DNA of 64,000 nt from Acidovorax sp. NO-1 (GTDB lineage: Bacteria; Pseudomonadota; Gammaproteobacteria; Burkholderiales; Burkholderiaceae_C), in assembly GCF_000238595.1 (NCBI RefSeq), contig NZ_AGTS01000063.1, positions 1 to 64,000 on the forward strand, given 5' to 3'. Within the stretch, counting starts at the first letter, position 1; each line of letters begins with the position of its first letter. Below the pieces are notes generated by a model, which worked only from the letters and a program-made list of their open reading frames with translations, was not told where the DNA came from and did no database searches. Shown here piece after piece: positions 32,537 through 41,007 of the stretch. The position numbers and the translations under genes are program-made.

Positions 32537-33319
32537 CTAAAGCAGGCCGTAAAGACGGGCAATGCGCACAGCTGTGCGTCTGTCCGGCGCGTTCAGCTTT
32601 GCGTTGACGCGCTGAAATCGGCTGTCGATGGTTTTGGCCTCAAGATTCATGGCTGCACCGATCACTTTGCTGCTGTGTCCTGCGGCCTCACAGCGCAAGA
32701 GGTGCAGGTCGGCTTCTGTGAGGCTCGTGCCCCGGAGCAGTTCCTCACGCATGGATATTGCAATCGAGTGATGCAGCTCCATGGCAAGCGCGCGCGCCAG
32801 TACCCTGGCCCTCGGGTAGCTTTCGCCCTCGAACCTTTCGGGGTCAGCTGATCCCAGGCACAGGACCCCTACCCTTGATAGGCCAACTGAGCTGGGTGCA
32901 GGTGCGATCAGAGCAGATGCGAAGCCATGCTTGGCAGCTGCGCGGATGAAGGCGCTTTCTTCGGGGGATGAGCAGTTGAGGTAGCTGGCACGGGTGGGCT
33001 CCGCGTCGCACGATGCATAGCGCAACCAGGGATCATGTTCGAACCATCGTTGAGAAGCGTACTCAGCCGGCCATGCTGGATCGCAGGCCCAAAACGATCG
33101 AAATGAGGTTCGGGTTGCATCGTCTCGAAGGCAACTCAGGAAGTAGCCTGCATCAGCTCCCAGACCCATAACGGCCTCGCGAAACAATGAGATCACTTCG
33201 CCCGGGGACCTCGCATCTGTGATCAATGGGAGGATATGAAAAACGCGCGCGTTGTCCCCTATCGCAGGTCTGCCTGAAGCAGGCTCAATGCGGTCAGGGG
33301 TGGATTGCAAATGCAGCAT
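32537..33319 (-). CDS. LuxR-family regulator with autoinducer-binding domain (solo)
   Basis: A 260-aa regulator from the ATG at 33319; an ATG at 33382 adds 21 residues but has no ribosome site. Residues about 30-170 match an acyl-homoserine-lactone-binding domain (W-P-A-E-Y near 82, F-x-H-D-P-W-L near 93). Residues about 195-258 are a LuxR/GerE helix-turn-helix (L-T-E-A-D-L-H-L-L-R ... S-S-K-V-I-G-A-A-M-N ... T-I-D-S-R-F-Q-R-V-N-A-K-L). No luxI synthase gene lies in the window, so it may sense signals made by other cells or by the host chromosome. It overlaps the 145-aa gene upstream by 26 bases. Confidence 0.8.
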   Translation of the reverse strand: MLHLQSTPDRIEPASGRPAIGDNARVFHILPLITDARSPGEVISLFREAVMGLGADAGYFLSCLRDDATRTSFRSFWACDPAWPAEYASQRWFEHDPWLRYASCDAEPTRASYLNCSSPEESAFIRAAAKHGFASALIAPAPSSVGLSRVGVLCLGSADPERFEGESYPRARVLARALAMELHHSIAISMREELLRGTSLTEADLHLLRCEAAGHSSKVIGAAMNLEAKTIDSRFQRVNAKLNAPDRRTAVRIARLYGLL

Positions 33320-33731
33320 GACCCTGTCGTCCCAGTTTGCTGAACAGCAGGCCATCATCAAAACGCAACGGCTCGACCGCACACCAGCGGTCGAAGCTCT
33401 TCACGTCATGAAAGACCATCGTCTGTACCAGCCGCATGCCCGAAGCTTGGCGTTGGGTGCGCTCCATCAGCAGACCGTAGCGGGTGGCGCGCAGGAGGAA
33501 GGTCACGGTGCCGTCGTGGTTTGCCAGCAAGGTATCGCCCTCAGCGATGCGTTCCAAATGGCGGTCTGACATTGATGCGGCAGCGTTGGTGCGCTTTGCG
33601 ATCAGCGCCAAACGTTTGGAGCCCAGTGGGCGGGCGGGTGCGTCGATAGGATCGATACGGCGTTTGACCGATGGGCGTGTCACGACCGCAGATGCTGACG
33701 GCGTCACCTCGGGAAGTTGAAGGTTGTTCAT
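33294..33731 (-). CDS. Hypothetical protein paired with the LuxR regulator
   Basis: A 145-aa protein starting at 33731 with a CAGGAG box. It is not recognised as a named family. It starts with about 50 polar residues rich in Pro/Arg, followed by an alpha/beta segment (G-D-T-L-L-A-N-H-D-G-T-V-T-F, then F-H-D-V-K-S-F-D-R-W-C). No Cys pattern, signal peptide or membrane helix. It overlaps the LuxR gene, so the pair is coupled. It does not resemble LuxI. Confidence 0.55.
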   Translation of the reverse strand: MNNLQLPEVTPSASAVVTRPSVKRRIDPIDAPARPLGSKRLALIAKRTNAAASMSDRHLERIAEGDTLLANHDGTVTFLLRATRYGLLMERTQRQASGMRLVQTMVFHDVKSFDRWCAVEPLRFDDGLLFSKLGRQGHAAFAIHP

Positions 33732-33931
33732 CCCCACTCCTGCAGGTCTGGTTGACCGACAGGCCACGCAGTGCTGACACCGCGTGACCCAAGCACCAAG
33801 TCTCAAGAGACTGGATAGATGGTAGGGTAGACAAGCGCGTCGCGCGATGTCAAAGGAAATCAGGGCAGGGCGCCCAAATCTGCAGCGGGTTCAGTCGCGC
33901 TAAACGAAGAAGACCCTGCGTACGAAGCGCG

Positions 33932-34309
33932 TCAAATCGCTGCCGGTGCGCTGCTGTGGCTCAAAGCGTTCAGCAAAGAGAACGCGTCGTCGGCTCGCTC
34001 AACCGGAATGAACAGGTGATCGTGGTGGAAGGCGGCGACCGCATTGCAAGGGATGCCTGCTTTGGCCAGGGCCGAGGAGATCATGGCCAGAAAGCCGATG
34101 GCTTCCAGTGAGGAGTGCACGGTGAGCGTGATGAGTTTGGCCTCAAAGATGTAGGGCACCTTGGCCTGAATGGCTTGAGCGCGCTCAACGATGGCCGTCA
34201 ATCCTTCGGTCTCCCTGAACGTGCAGATGGGGGAGAGGTCAGCAGGGAGGCGATGGTCTTGGAAGGTGCAGTAGACGTAGGTTTCTGGCCGAAGGTCAGG
34301 GGCCATCAT
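33932..34309 (-). CDS. ACT-domain protein (COG3602-like)
   Basis: A 125-aa protein from the ATG at 34309 (a second ATG follows at once). The N-terminal part T-Y-V-Y-C-T-F-Q-D-H-R-L and the C-terminal ACT-like half (T-L-T-V-H-S-S-L-E-A-I-G-F-L-A-M-I, then G-I-P-C-N-A-V-A-A-F-H-H-D-H-L-F-I-P) match a small double-ACT family. Such proteins probably bind amino acids. The much longer open frame upstream has no ACT features and is ignored. It is divergent from the desaturase gene across about 300 bases. Confidence 0.7.
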   Translation of the reverse strand: MMAPDLRPETYVYCTFQDHRLPADLSPICTFRETEGLTAIVERAQAIQAKVPYIFEAKLITLTVHSSLEAIGFLAMISSALAKAGIPCNAVAAFHHDHLFIPVERADDAFSLLNALSHSSAPAAI

Positions 34310-34616
34310 TTGCTGCAGCCGAACGTGGTCTTTTTCTCCGCTCACTCCGATGTCCTCCTGCGCAGGGAAATGGTGTTGGCTTTCGGCGTTGATTATGGGC
34401 GGCTGGCGTTGACCCGGCGTGTGGACAAGTGCGCAAGTGCACCGCAGAAGGGACTGGTTTAGCTGAATTGACGCACGGCCAAAGTTCCTAAACCACCGCG
34501 CGCAGTTGGGATCTCCTGATACCTTTTGGCGCGGCCTGGGCCTTGTGCTCCGACATACGTTACCGTGCGTTGCGAGGCCGTCCGCAGCCGCACGCCGTGA
34601 AGAAGGAGTGTCCACC
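34310..34616. other. Divergent intergenic region, ACT protein / desaturase
   Basis: About 307 bases with no supported gene. It must carry the promoters for both flanking genes. The only element I can place is the AAGGAG box (about 34603-34608) for the desaturase. Confidence 0.45.
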
Positions 34617-35564
34617 ATGACAACGACTTCGAATGTCCTTTCGGACATGGCCGCGCTTCGATCAGAGCTGCGCCAACAGGGTGACCCGCACTGTGAACTG
34701 TTTCGGGTGGCGCCTTGGCGCGCCGTGCTGGACATTGCCTTCGACTGGCTCATCGTCCTCAGCTTGGTGGCGCTGGTCGTTTGGTGGAGCGAGCTGTTCG
34801 CGCCACTGGCTGTTGTGCTGATCGCCAACCGCCAACGCGCGCTCGGCAACATCCTCCACGACGCGGGTCATCGGAATCTGTGGCGGGACCGACGGCGAAA
34901 TGACCTGGTGGCGCGCCTGTTCATCGCGCCTTTGCTGTTCGCCAGCCTGACCCGCTACCGCGAAAAGCACTTCAAACACCACATGGAACTGGGAACCGAT
35001 GGGGGTGACCCCGATCTCCTGTTTTTCGCTCGCAGTCGGCCGACGACCTGGTTCTCGAACTACCTGGACCAAGTCTTTTCCCTAAATGCATGGCTGTCGT
35101 CGATGGGTGGACACCTGTTGTCGCGCCAGGTTCGCACGGCCAGTCAGCTCTACATCGTTGGGTGGTGGCTTGGGGCGGTAGCGTTGATGTGGGTTGTGGC
35201 CGGCCCCGACTTCACGGTCACCTTTCTGGTGCTATGGCTGCTGGCCAGGGCGACGGCATTCCATCTGATCACCACCTTCCGCGAGATGTGCGATCACTTC
35301 GGCCTTCAGCCGGGCGGCGTGTTCACCTTTACGCGTGACATGGCTTGCCACGGTGTCTGGCGCTGGTTTATCCACCCGCGCAACAACGGCTACCACCTCA
35401 CCCATCACCTTCTGCCGGCAGTGCCTTACTACCGACTGCCCGAGGCGCACCGGTTACTCAAAGGGCAAGATGTCTTTCGGGATCGCGGCAAGGTCTGCTG
35501 TGCCTACTTCACCGGCGCCGATCCAGTGACTGGCGCCTGGCAGACGCAAGGGCGGGTTCCATGA
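34617..35564 (+). CDS. Fatty-acid desaturase family membrane protein
   Basis: A 315-aa di-iron membrane enzyme. The ATG at 34617 is selected for its AAGGAG box. The three His boxes are H-D-A-G-H (about 82-86), H-F-K-H-H (about 118-122) and H-L-T-H-H (about 261-265), the full set for the superfamily; hydrophobic pairs lie at about 39-69, 97-106 and 180-225. It probably desaturates or hydroxylates a lipid or lipid-like substrate at the inner membrane; the exact substrate cannot be told. Its stop overlaps the next start in ATGA, so it is coupled to the transporter. Confidence 0.82.
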   Translation: MTTTSNVLSDMAALRSELRQQGDPHCELFRVAPWRAVLDIAFDWLIVLSLVALVVWWSELFAPLAVVLIANRQRALGNILHDAGHRNLWRDRRRNDLVARLFIAPLLFASLTRYREKHFKHHMELGTDGGDPDLLFFARSRPTTWFSNYLDQVFSLNAWLSSMGGHLLSRQVRTASQLYIVGWWLGAVALMWVVAGPDFTVTFLVLWLLARATAFHLITTFREMCDHFGLQPGGVFTFTRDMACHGVWRWFIHPRNNGYHLTHHLLPAVPYYRLPEAHRLLKGQDVFRDRGKVCCAYFTGADPVTGAWQTQGRVP

Positions 35565-36829
35565 ACAGGGCGCTGGGTAGCTTGCAGGTTGCTGCACTTC
35601 TGGTTTCGGCCAGCTACGGGATTGGTTTCCTTTTCGGTTCGGGCGAACTGGCACTTTCCCACGGCATGGCAGGCAGCATCTATGGGGTAGCCACCGGCTT
35701 TGGCATGCTGGTGTTGGCTGCGTTCGCACGGCAGCTCTGGGCAACTGGACTTCCGGTCTGGGATCTGTTTGGCCGTGCCTATGGCAAGCAGCTTCAAGGC
35801 GTTGTGGCGTTTCTGTCATTGATCTGGATGTCGGGAGTGCTGGCCGCCCAGATTCAGGGTGGTGTCGCGGTGCTGGAGTTGTTGGGCCTTGAACAGACAA
35901 ACAGCTACTTGGTGATCTTGCTGTTGATCTACGGCGCATCGCGATTGGATCTGCGGTTCGCATCGGCCTTGTTCGCCATGTGTCTTCTTGCGAGCGCCGC
36001 TGTTCTGGTCTACGCGCTGGTCGTTGCCAAAGGCATGGGCGTCTACCTGCAGGCGATCCCTGCTTTTACCGAAGACCTGTCCACGTTCAGTGCATCCCGC
36101 TTGGTGGCCATTTCATTGGCCGTCGGATTGTTGGTGTGTACCGGTGCCGATTACCAGCAATTTGTGTTGGCCGCGCGCTCACCTTTGGCCGCCGTGGGTG
36201 GCTGCGTTCTGGCTGGGCTGCTGCTCTTTGTGATCGCCTTTCTGCCGTCGGCCGTGGTGGTCGCCATGCAGAGCGGTGGCATGTTGGGCGACTTGACGGA
36301 CACCAAGCAGGTGGTTCCCTGGGTGCTGGGTCAGGTCGCTGGATCGGTGGGGCAGGGCGCTGACAAGTTGATGCTCATCGCCCTGTCCGTGGCAGCGTTG
36401 GGTGCAGGCGCGGCGATCTTGCGCGCCATGACGGAAGCGTTGGCGTGCGCCGCTTCTGGCAGTCGTTCGGCGGGTCACCCGATGTTTGCGCTCATTGCCT
36501 TGGGTTTGAGCGCGTTGCTGGCCTCACTTGACCAGGGCATTGTGGACACCATGGTGTCGGTCAACGTGGTCTACATCGCCAGCATCGGCGTTTGCTTTGC
36601 CACCATGGTCTCGGGCATCGTCGTGCCGCCGCAGCACGCGAAGTGGATCGTGGCGGTTGGCTTCGCAGGTTCAGTCGCCGTGCATCTGGCGGGCTGGTTG
36701 GGACGGTATGGTGAAGACACCGACGTGGTGTCACTGCTGCTCGGATGCTTCTTGTCCGCTGGCACCGCCCTGTGGCTCCGCTTTGTGGCCGGAAGGTGGG
36801 CTCGGCGATGGTCCAGTCTGCGCCGTTGA
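35561..36829 (+). CDS. Multi-pass transporter (APC/SSS-like fold)
   Basis: A 422-aa inner-membrane protein with about 12 hydrophobic helices. The first helix contains a glycine-rich break (S-Y-G-I-G-F-L-F-G-S-G, about 15-25), typical of sodium:solute or amino-acid symporters. The start ATG at 35561 lies in the ATGA overlap with the desaturase gene. The substrate is unknown; coupling to a desaturase and the neighbouring ArgP-like regulator hint at a lipid-derived or amino-acid-like compound, but this is speculative. Its 3' end overlaps the convergent regulator gene by about 100 bases. Confidence 0.7.
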   Translation: MNRALGSLQVAALLVSASYGIGFLFGSGELALSHGMAGSIYGVATGFGMLVLAAFARQLWATGLPVWDLFGRAYGKQLQGVVAFLSLIWMSGVLAAQIQGGVAVLELLGLEQTNSYLVILLLIYGASRLDLRFASALFAMCLLASAAVLVYALVVAKGMGVYLQAIPAFTEDLSTFSASRLVAISLAVGLLVCTGADYQQFVLAARSPLAAVGGCVLAGLLLFVIAFLPSAVVVAMQSGGMLGDLTDTKQVVPWVLGQVAGSVGQGADKLMLIALSVAALGAGAAILRAMTEALACAASGSRSAGHPMFALIALGLSALLASLDQGIVDTMVSVNVVYIASIGVCFATMVSGIVVPPQHAKWIVAVGFAGSVAVHLAGWLGRYGEDTDVVSLLLGCFLSAGTALWLRFVAGRWARRWSSLRR

Positions 36830-37738
36830 TGGCTCGAATCCGACCGAAGGCTCCAGGCTATTTCTGGCCACTTTGACGATCAGGGCAGTGATGTCGCTGG
36901 CCATTGGTGGTTCGAGGTCCCAGTGGTGCCAAAACAGGTCCACCATCTCTCGTTCAGTCGGGCAGACGTCCACGAGCTGTCCAGCTTCCACCAAGGGAGC
37001 CGCCTGCCAGCTGGGAATCAGGCCATAGCCAGCGCCCATGGCAACCCCTTCTAGCAAGGCGACGGGCGAGGGGAGGTAGTGTCTGGCGTACCGCTCAACG
37101 GCAAACCCGAAATGCCTTTTCAGGAAATCGTCGTGCAGCGAGTCCTTGCGGTTGAACAACACAGCCGGTGTTGAGAGCACTGCTTGGACCGTGAGTCCGC
37201 TCGGAAAGTGCGTGGAGGCAAAGGCTGGCGTCGCATAGCAGCGGTATTCCATGGCGCCCAGGCATTCGGCCAAGAACCCATCGGCGGGTTTGGCAGATGT
37301 CGATATGCACCCGATCACATCGCCACGAGCCAGCAGGGCGGAGGTGTGGTCCTGATCGTCTGCGATCACCTCCAGGGCCACCAGCTGCCCCATCAGCAAA
37401 TCCTTGAGCACTTCAGGAAACCAGGTGGCCAGGGAATCGGCATTCACCGCAATGGCCAGGGAGACGGGTGCGTGTGGTTTAGCGGTTGGCGCAAGTTCTT
37501 GGAGTGCCGATCCTTCAAGGATGCGCAGCGCCTTCACATGGCGCAGCAGCACTTCACCGGCATGCGTAGCCGCCACCGGCCGTTCGCGCTTGACCAGCAC
37601 CGTGGACAAAGATTCTTCCAGCGCCTTGATTCGCTGGGAGACAGCGCCCCTCGTGATGCTGAGCACGCTGGCCGCGCGATCAAAGCTTTGCTGCTCGACC
37701 ACAGTGGCAAACGTTTCCAACTGATCACGATCCAGCAT
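36731..37738 (-). CDS. ArgP-like LysR-type regulator
   Basis: A 335-aa LysR-type regulator from the ATG at 37738 with a GGAG box; an ATG at 37789 is also in frame. The N-terminal winged helix (L-D-R-D-Q-L-E-T-F-A-T-V-V-E, then S-V-L-S-I-T-R-G-A-V-S-Q-R-I-K-A-L-E-E) is of the ArgP/IciA subtype, which governs basic amino-acid export. The effector domain starts near 90. The last 40 residues are Pro/Ser/Gly-rich, beyond the normal end, and overlap the transporter gene on the other strand; they may be a non-conserved extension. The convergent transporter is a possible target. Confidence 0.78.
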   Translation of the reverse strand: MLDRDQLETFATVVEQQSFDRAASVLSITRGAVSQRIKALEESLSTVLVKRERPVAATHAGEVLLRHVKALRILEGSALQELAPTAKPHAPVSLAIAVNADSLATWFPEVLKDLLMGQLVALEVIADDQDHTSALLARGDVIGCISTSAKPADGFLAECLGAMEYRCYATPAFASTHFPSGLTVQAVLSTPAVLFNRKDSLHDDFLKRHFGFAVERYARHYLPSPVALLEGVAMGAGYGLIPSWQAAPLVEAGQLVDVCPTEREMVDLFWHHWDLEPPMASDITALIVKVARNSLEPSVGFEPSTAQTGPSPSPPSGHKAEPQGGASGQEASEQQ

Positions 37739-37789
37739 ATGGGGCGGCTCCGGCAGTGCCAGCGAAGGCAGATCGCTGTCTGCATCCAT

Positions 37790-38485
37790 TTAGCTGGGAG
37801 CTGCGAAATCCTGTCTAGATGGCGCGGGTATCGTGCGCGTCTCAATGGTTTCCAGTCGTTTCCGTCCGTCTGAGCTTCTTGGAACGAATTTATGGCACGC
37901 GGCGTTTCACGAACCGAGACTCATGGAGTTGCGTTTCCGATTTGTGGATGGTCCTTCGGATAGTCTCCACAAGGTGCCGCTCCTCAAAATTCGCCGCTCG
38001 CCGACTTGCGAACCATAGCGCTGCTGGCGCATTCGCCAAGGCCTTTCGCGGCATAAACGGCCGCCTTCCCACCGCCGTTTCACTCTGGTGGGCCCCTTCC
38101 ATTTATTCCACGGTGCCCAGGCGTTCGCGCCTAGACGCAGCGCTTTGGGTTTCGCACGGCGACCGACGAATGCGGGGCAGGGTGCAAACCTGAGCAGACT
38201 CGATGACCGGGGGACGGATTCCCAATCCAGCTCCCTCGGAAATTGGGGCAGTGTTCCTTGGGGCGCAGACGACACGACTTTTTTGGATCACTGGGCAGGC
38301 CCTGAGGCCGCGATCGATGAAACATCTTTTACGGTTGTTTGCCGTGTGGATTCAATCACCGGGTGCGATCTGGCAATCTTTGAGCATTTGTCGGTTGCCT
38401 TTCAATTCAGGACTGTCCCGTGGTCCAAAAGGACGAGAAGAACAGTGGATTGGATCTGTGAAGCATGAAGTGACTGGAGGTTGGT
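37790..38485. other. Gene-poor stretch
   Basis: About 700 bases with several short overlapping frames on both strands, none with a recognisable domain or good ribosome site. It may be a degenerate remnant or promoter region. The GGAGG at about 38476-38480 belongs to the next gene. Confidence 0.45.
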
Positions 38486-38791
38486 ATGTGGCTGCTCGTT
38501 GCGCGTGAACCCCGGGCAAATGCACCGCACTGGACCGGTCGACGATGGCTCGCGGCCATCGATGCAGTGGTCTGGCCGCTGTTCTGGGTATTCCTGCTGG
38601 GCCAGATCGATGCACCCGTCGGGATCGTCGGCCCCATGGTCGTTGCGATTGCGCTCCTGGCCTCAGCAGAGCGAATCCATCGCGCGGTGTGGGTCAATCA
38701 CCGCTACTGGTTCACCACCTGGCGCTGGGGTCGTATCGCTGCCTCGCTGTTCGTGATCGGGGTGGTTCTGAAGCTTGCTGTTTCGGTTTGA
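38486..38791 (+). CDS. Small membrane protein, hypothetical
   Basis: A 101-aa protein with an R-E-P-R-A-N-A-P-H-W start and about three hydrophobic helices (about 24-42, 45-64, 78-100). No family name is recognised. A clear TGGAGG ribosome site precedes the ATG. It is followed within 20 bases by the convergent end of the CoiA-like gene. Confidence 0.6.
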   Translation: MWLLVAREPRANAPHWTGRRWLAAIDAVVWPLFWVFLLGQIDAPVGIVGPMVVAIALLASAERIHRAVWVNHRYWFTTWRWGRIAASLFVIGVVLKLAVSV

Positions 38792-38807
38792 CCCCAGGTT
38801 TCCTGTG

Positions 38808-39983
38808 CTATCTGTTCGAAAACTCCGCTGGATCGTTGGCCGTGTGGGTCCCTTTGGAGCGGGGGCTGAGGAAGGTCACCGCCGTGATGTGGTCACGCAC
38901 CCAGTAGATGCCGAGTTCGGCATCGGCAGAGCCCACGCTGGGCGGAAAGCACTCATCCCACCCTTCGCGTGGGCCGCCCACTGGCGCAATCGCCCAGAGC
39001 TTGGTTGGCAGCGGCTGTGCGACGTTGGCCATCTTCACGTGCTCGTTGATGAAGGCGACATCCATCGGATAGAACACCCACGCCTCATCTGCCCCCAGCC
39101 GGAAGAACTGGAAGTTGCATCCCAGCGCGTGGCCTGGATAGGCGGGAAAACGGGTTCCACTGGGCAGGGTGCTTGCAGTGGGTTTCGGCTCTGGGGATGC
39201 CTGTTGGCCTACATCACGCAGTACAGGGGGGACATCGTAAGGTCGCTCCAGACGTTTGCCGATTTCAGCCCATCGTCTCCCCGCTGCGTTGGCGCGCTCG
39301 CGCTGCAATGCCTCGGTGCGCTGTCGCACGGCACTCACTTCGGCCTCTATGGCGGCTTGTGCGGCGGCCCGGAGACCCAGCGTGTCGAGGTGATACCTCC
39401 AGCGAAAGCTCACCGTCTGCTTGAGAATGGCCATGGCGTCCTCGCGCGTGCGGGTGCCTGATGGCCATGCGGCTGAGACCACCAGTGAGCCGTACGCGCA
39501 GTGCTCAGGCTGGTCGTCGACCTGAGGGACGCCCGCGTCGTCCACCTGGACGAACAGCGCAAAGGCAGCACCCGTGTCCAGCGCACCGGTGGCCACCACC
39601 TTGGACTTCGGGGGATGCTCTCTCCATGCGAGAGGGCCTGAAATCTGAGCGTTCCACTCTACGGCCTGTGAGCGGTCCAGCCACGCCGAGATAACGCCTG
39701 CCGAGGTCCTGTATTCGGGCAACACGAGCGCCCCACGCTCGGCCAACTCGCGTGCAAATTCGATGCCCAGGCTTCTGGCGAGGTTCTCCGCACCGGCTTC
39801 GCACTCGGGGCGCTCCTGTGAGGCCTCGTGTGAGAAGTGCCACTCGTTGGTGTCTCCCTGTTTGGCCACCAGCGGGCTCTTGCACATGGGGCAGAAACAT
39901 CCGCACGTAGCCCCTCGTAAGACTTCGCCGACGAAGCGTATGGCTCCGCTGGCATCAATCGCCATGATCTGGATGCTGGACAT
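38808..39983 (-). CDS. CoiA-like competence-family protein
   Basis: A 391-aa protein. The N-terminus has a Cys cluster (Cys27, Cys29, Cys31, Cys34) and a W-H-F-S-H-E motif (about 48-53), the zinc-finger and H-x-S-H-E pattern of the CoiA-like family. A nuclease-like core would be near residues 60-120 (A-R-S-L-G-I-E-F-A, then L-P-E-Y). The rest is a variable region with long helices (about 210-250). CoiA promotes recombination of incoming DNA in competent bacteria; on mobile elements the role is unknown. It starts 8 bases after the small gene upstream. Confidence 0.65.
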   Translation of the reverse strand: MSSIQIMAIDASGAIRFVGEVLRGATCGCFCPMCKSPLVAKQGDTNEWHFSHEASQERPECEAGAENLARSLGIEFARELAERGALVLPEYRTSAGVISAWLDRSQAVEWNAQISGPLAWREHPPKSKVVATGALDTGAAFALFVQVDDAGVPQVDDQPEHCAYGSLVVSAAWPSGTRTREDAMAILKQTVSFRWRYHLDTLGLRAAAQAAIEAEVSAVRQRTEALQRERANAAGRRWAEIGKRLERPYDVPPVLRDVGQQASPEPKPTASTLPSGTRFPAYPGHALGCNFQFFRLGADEAWVFYPMDVAFINEHVKMANVAQPLPTKLWAIAPVGGPREGWDECFPPSVGSADAELGIYWVRDHITAVTFLSPRSKGTHTANDPAEFSNR

Positions 39984-39990
39984 GGGTTGC

Positions 39991-40236
39991 TCAGTCCTCT
40001 CGCGCGTACCGAGTCAAAGGTTTCACCAGTGATGCCAGAGGAAGCATGCGTTTGCAGTCCTCGTCCAGCGGCAAGCCCTGGTACAACCCCACTAGATCCA
40101 GCAGCTCGGACACGGCTCCGTTTTCCACGCCTGTAGGTTCAAGGTGTTTCATGCACTCCACATCGACCATATCGAGCACGAGGTCCTGGCGATCGACCGG
40201 GATGGTGCTGCGCTCTTGTGGGCCTTGAGGGCGCAC
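39991..40236 (-). CDS. Hypothetical small acidic protein
   Basis: Up to 81 aa from a GTG at 40236; an ATG at 40170 would give 59 aa. There is no recognised domain. The C-terminal D-L-V-G-L-Y-Q-G-L-P-L-D-E segment looks like helix-forming. It lies 8 bases upstream of the CoiA-like gene on the same strand, which is the main support for its being real. Confidence 0.45.
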   Translation of the reverse strand: MRPQGPQERSTIPVDRQDLVLDMVDVECMKHLEPTGVENGAVSELLDLVGLYQGLPLDEDCKRMLPLASLVKPLTRYARED

Positions 40237-40395
40237 TTGCGCTCCTCGATAGGCTATGAAGAATGCATTTTGACCCTGAAGTCGGCGACTCGAAGGGGCT
40301 CGGACTCATTGAGCAGGCAATCCAGCTTCAAAAGCTTGAGGACTCGAATGCCTGACTATCCTCTCCGAGTCGTCCCGATGGAGAACCTGTCCGTT

Positions 40396-40653
40396 TCAGT
40401 GCGATGTCGCTGGGCGTGACTGGCTCCACAGATCCAGTTCGCTGCGGCGCCAGGCCACTGCGCGCACACCGAGACGAACGGGGCAGGGGAACTGTTGTTG
40501 GGCGATGAGCCTGTATATCGTCGATCGACCCAAGCCCGTCATCTGTATGACGGATGGCATGCGCAGAAACACGGTCGAAACTTGATCCTGTGTTTCCGGG
40601 GGTGGGGCAGAGGTCTGTTGCACGGCAATCTCCCGGTGGAGGCATGTAGGCAA
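40396..40653 (-). CDS. AlpA-family regulator / excisionase-like protein
   Basis: An 85-aa protein with a MerR-like winged helix: L-R-M-P-S-V-I-Q-M-T-G-L-G-R-S-T-I-Y-R (about 30-48) and F-P-C-P-V-R-L-G-x-R-A-V-A-W (about 55-68), the AlpA signature. AlpA proteins control integrases or act as excisionases. Only 230 bases separate it from a tRNA gene, the usual place for such a gene in an integrative element. The first ~25 residues lack conservation; an internal start is possible. Confidence 0.8.
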   Translation of the reverse strand: MPTCLHREIAVQQTSAPPPETQDQVSTVFLRMPSVIQMTGLGRSTIYRLIAQQQFPCPVRLGVRAVAWRRSELDLWSQSRPATSH

Positions 40654-40775
40654 CTGTAGGGCGCTGCGGGCGCCTCGGTCATGCTGGATTCGCTGACAAA
40701 TCTAGCGCATAGAGTTGTATCACCGAGCTTCTCGACGTCTTAGATGCCGTCTTGGCAAGACCGGTCTGTTGCGAT

Positions 40776-40824
40776 CCGGACACATGCATGTTTCCGCGGA
40801 GAATTTCGGACACGTGTCGGACAC
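40776..40824. repeat. Cluster of GGACAC repeats near the element border
   Basis: The 7-mer CGGACAC occurs three times within 50 bases (40777-40783, 40807-40813, 40818-40824). The last two are joined by ACACGTGT. Repeated short motifs of this kind are binding sites at transposon ends or for integrase arm-type contacts. No transposase gene adjoins it. Confidence 0.5.
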
Positions 40825-40830
40825 GGCGTA

Positions 40831-40872
40831 TCCAGAAAGCAAAAGAGTCAGCAGGCGCTAACCTGCTGACTC
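40831..40872 (-). terminator. Terminator of the tRNA-Asn transcript
   Basis: An 11-bp perfect stem (40845-40855 with 40862-40872; arm GAGTCAGCAGG) with a 6-base loop, followed on the minus strand by TTTTGCTTT. It lies 11 bases past the 3' end of the tRNA gene. Confidence 0.8.
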
Positions 40873-40882
40873 TTGATTTACT

Positions 40883-40958
40883 TGGCTCCCCGACCTGGAC
40901 TCGAACCAGGGACCTGCGGATTAACAGTCCGGCGCTCTACCGACTGAGCTATCGAGGA
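40883..40958 (-). tRNA. tRNA-Asn (GUU), copy next to the element
   Basis: A 76-nt cloverleaf with encoded CCA. The acceptor stem starts TCCTCGA; the anticodon loop CTGTTAA gives GUU. The acceptor pairs fully with one U-G wobble. Compared with the second copy, differences are confined to the 3' half (variable loop, T arm, acceptor). The 3' end faces the element, so it is the probable integration site. Confidence 0.95.
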
Positions 40959-41007
40959 ATGATCGGTATGTAAAAGGCCCCGCGTACACATGCAGGGCCT
41001 GAAATTC

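Noticed and set aside
33294-33731. The gene beside LuxR as an autoinducer synthase (luxI)
   Set aside because: It is too short and lacks the conserved Arg/Trp/Asp pattern of LuxI proteins.
33932-34852. Full 306-residue version of the ACT protein
   Set aside because: Residues before M-M-A-P-D-L are Ser/Arg-rich without conservation and overlap the desaturase promoter; the short form fits the family.
38203-38508. A 101-codon plus-strand frame before the small membrane protein gene
   Set aside because: No ribosome site, no domain, and it overlaps the better supported start at 38486.
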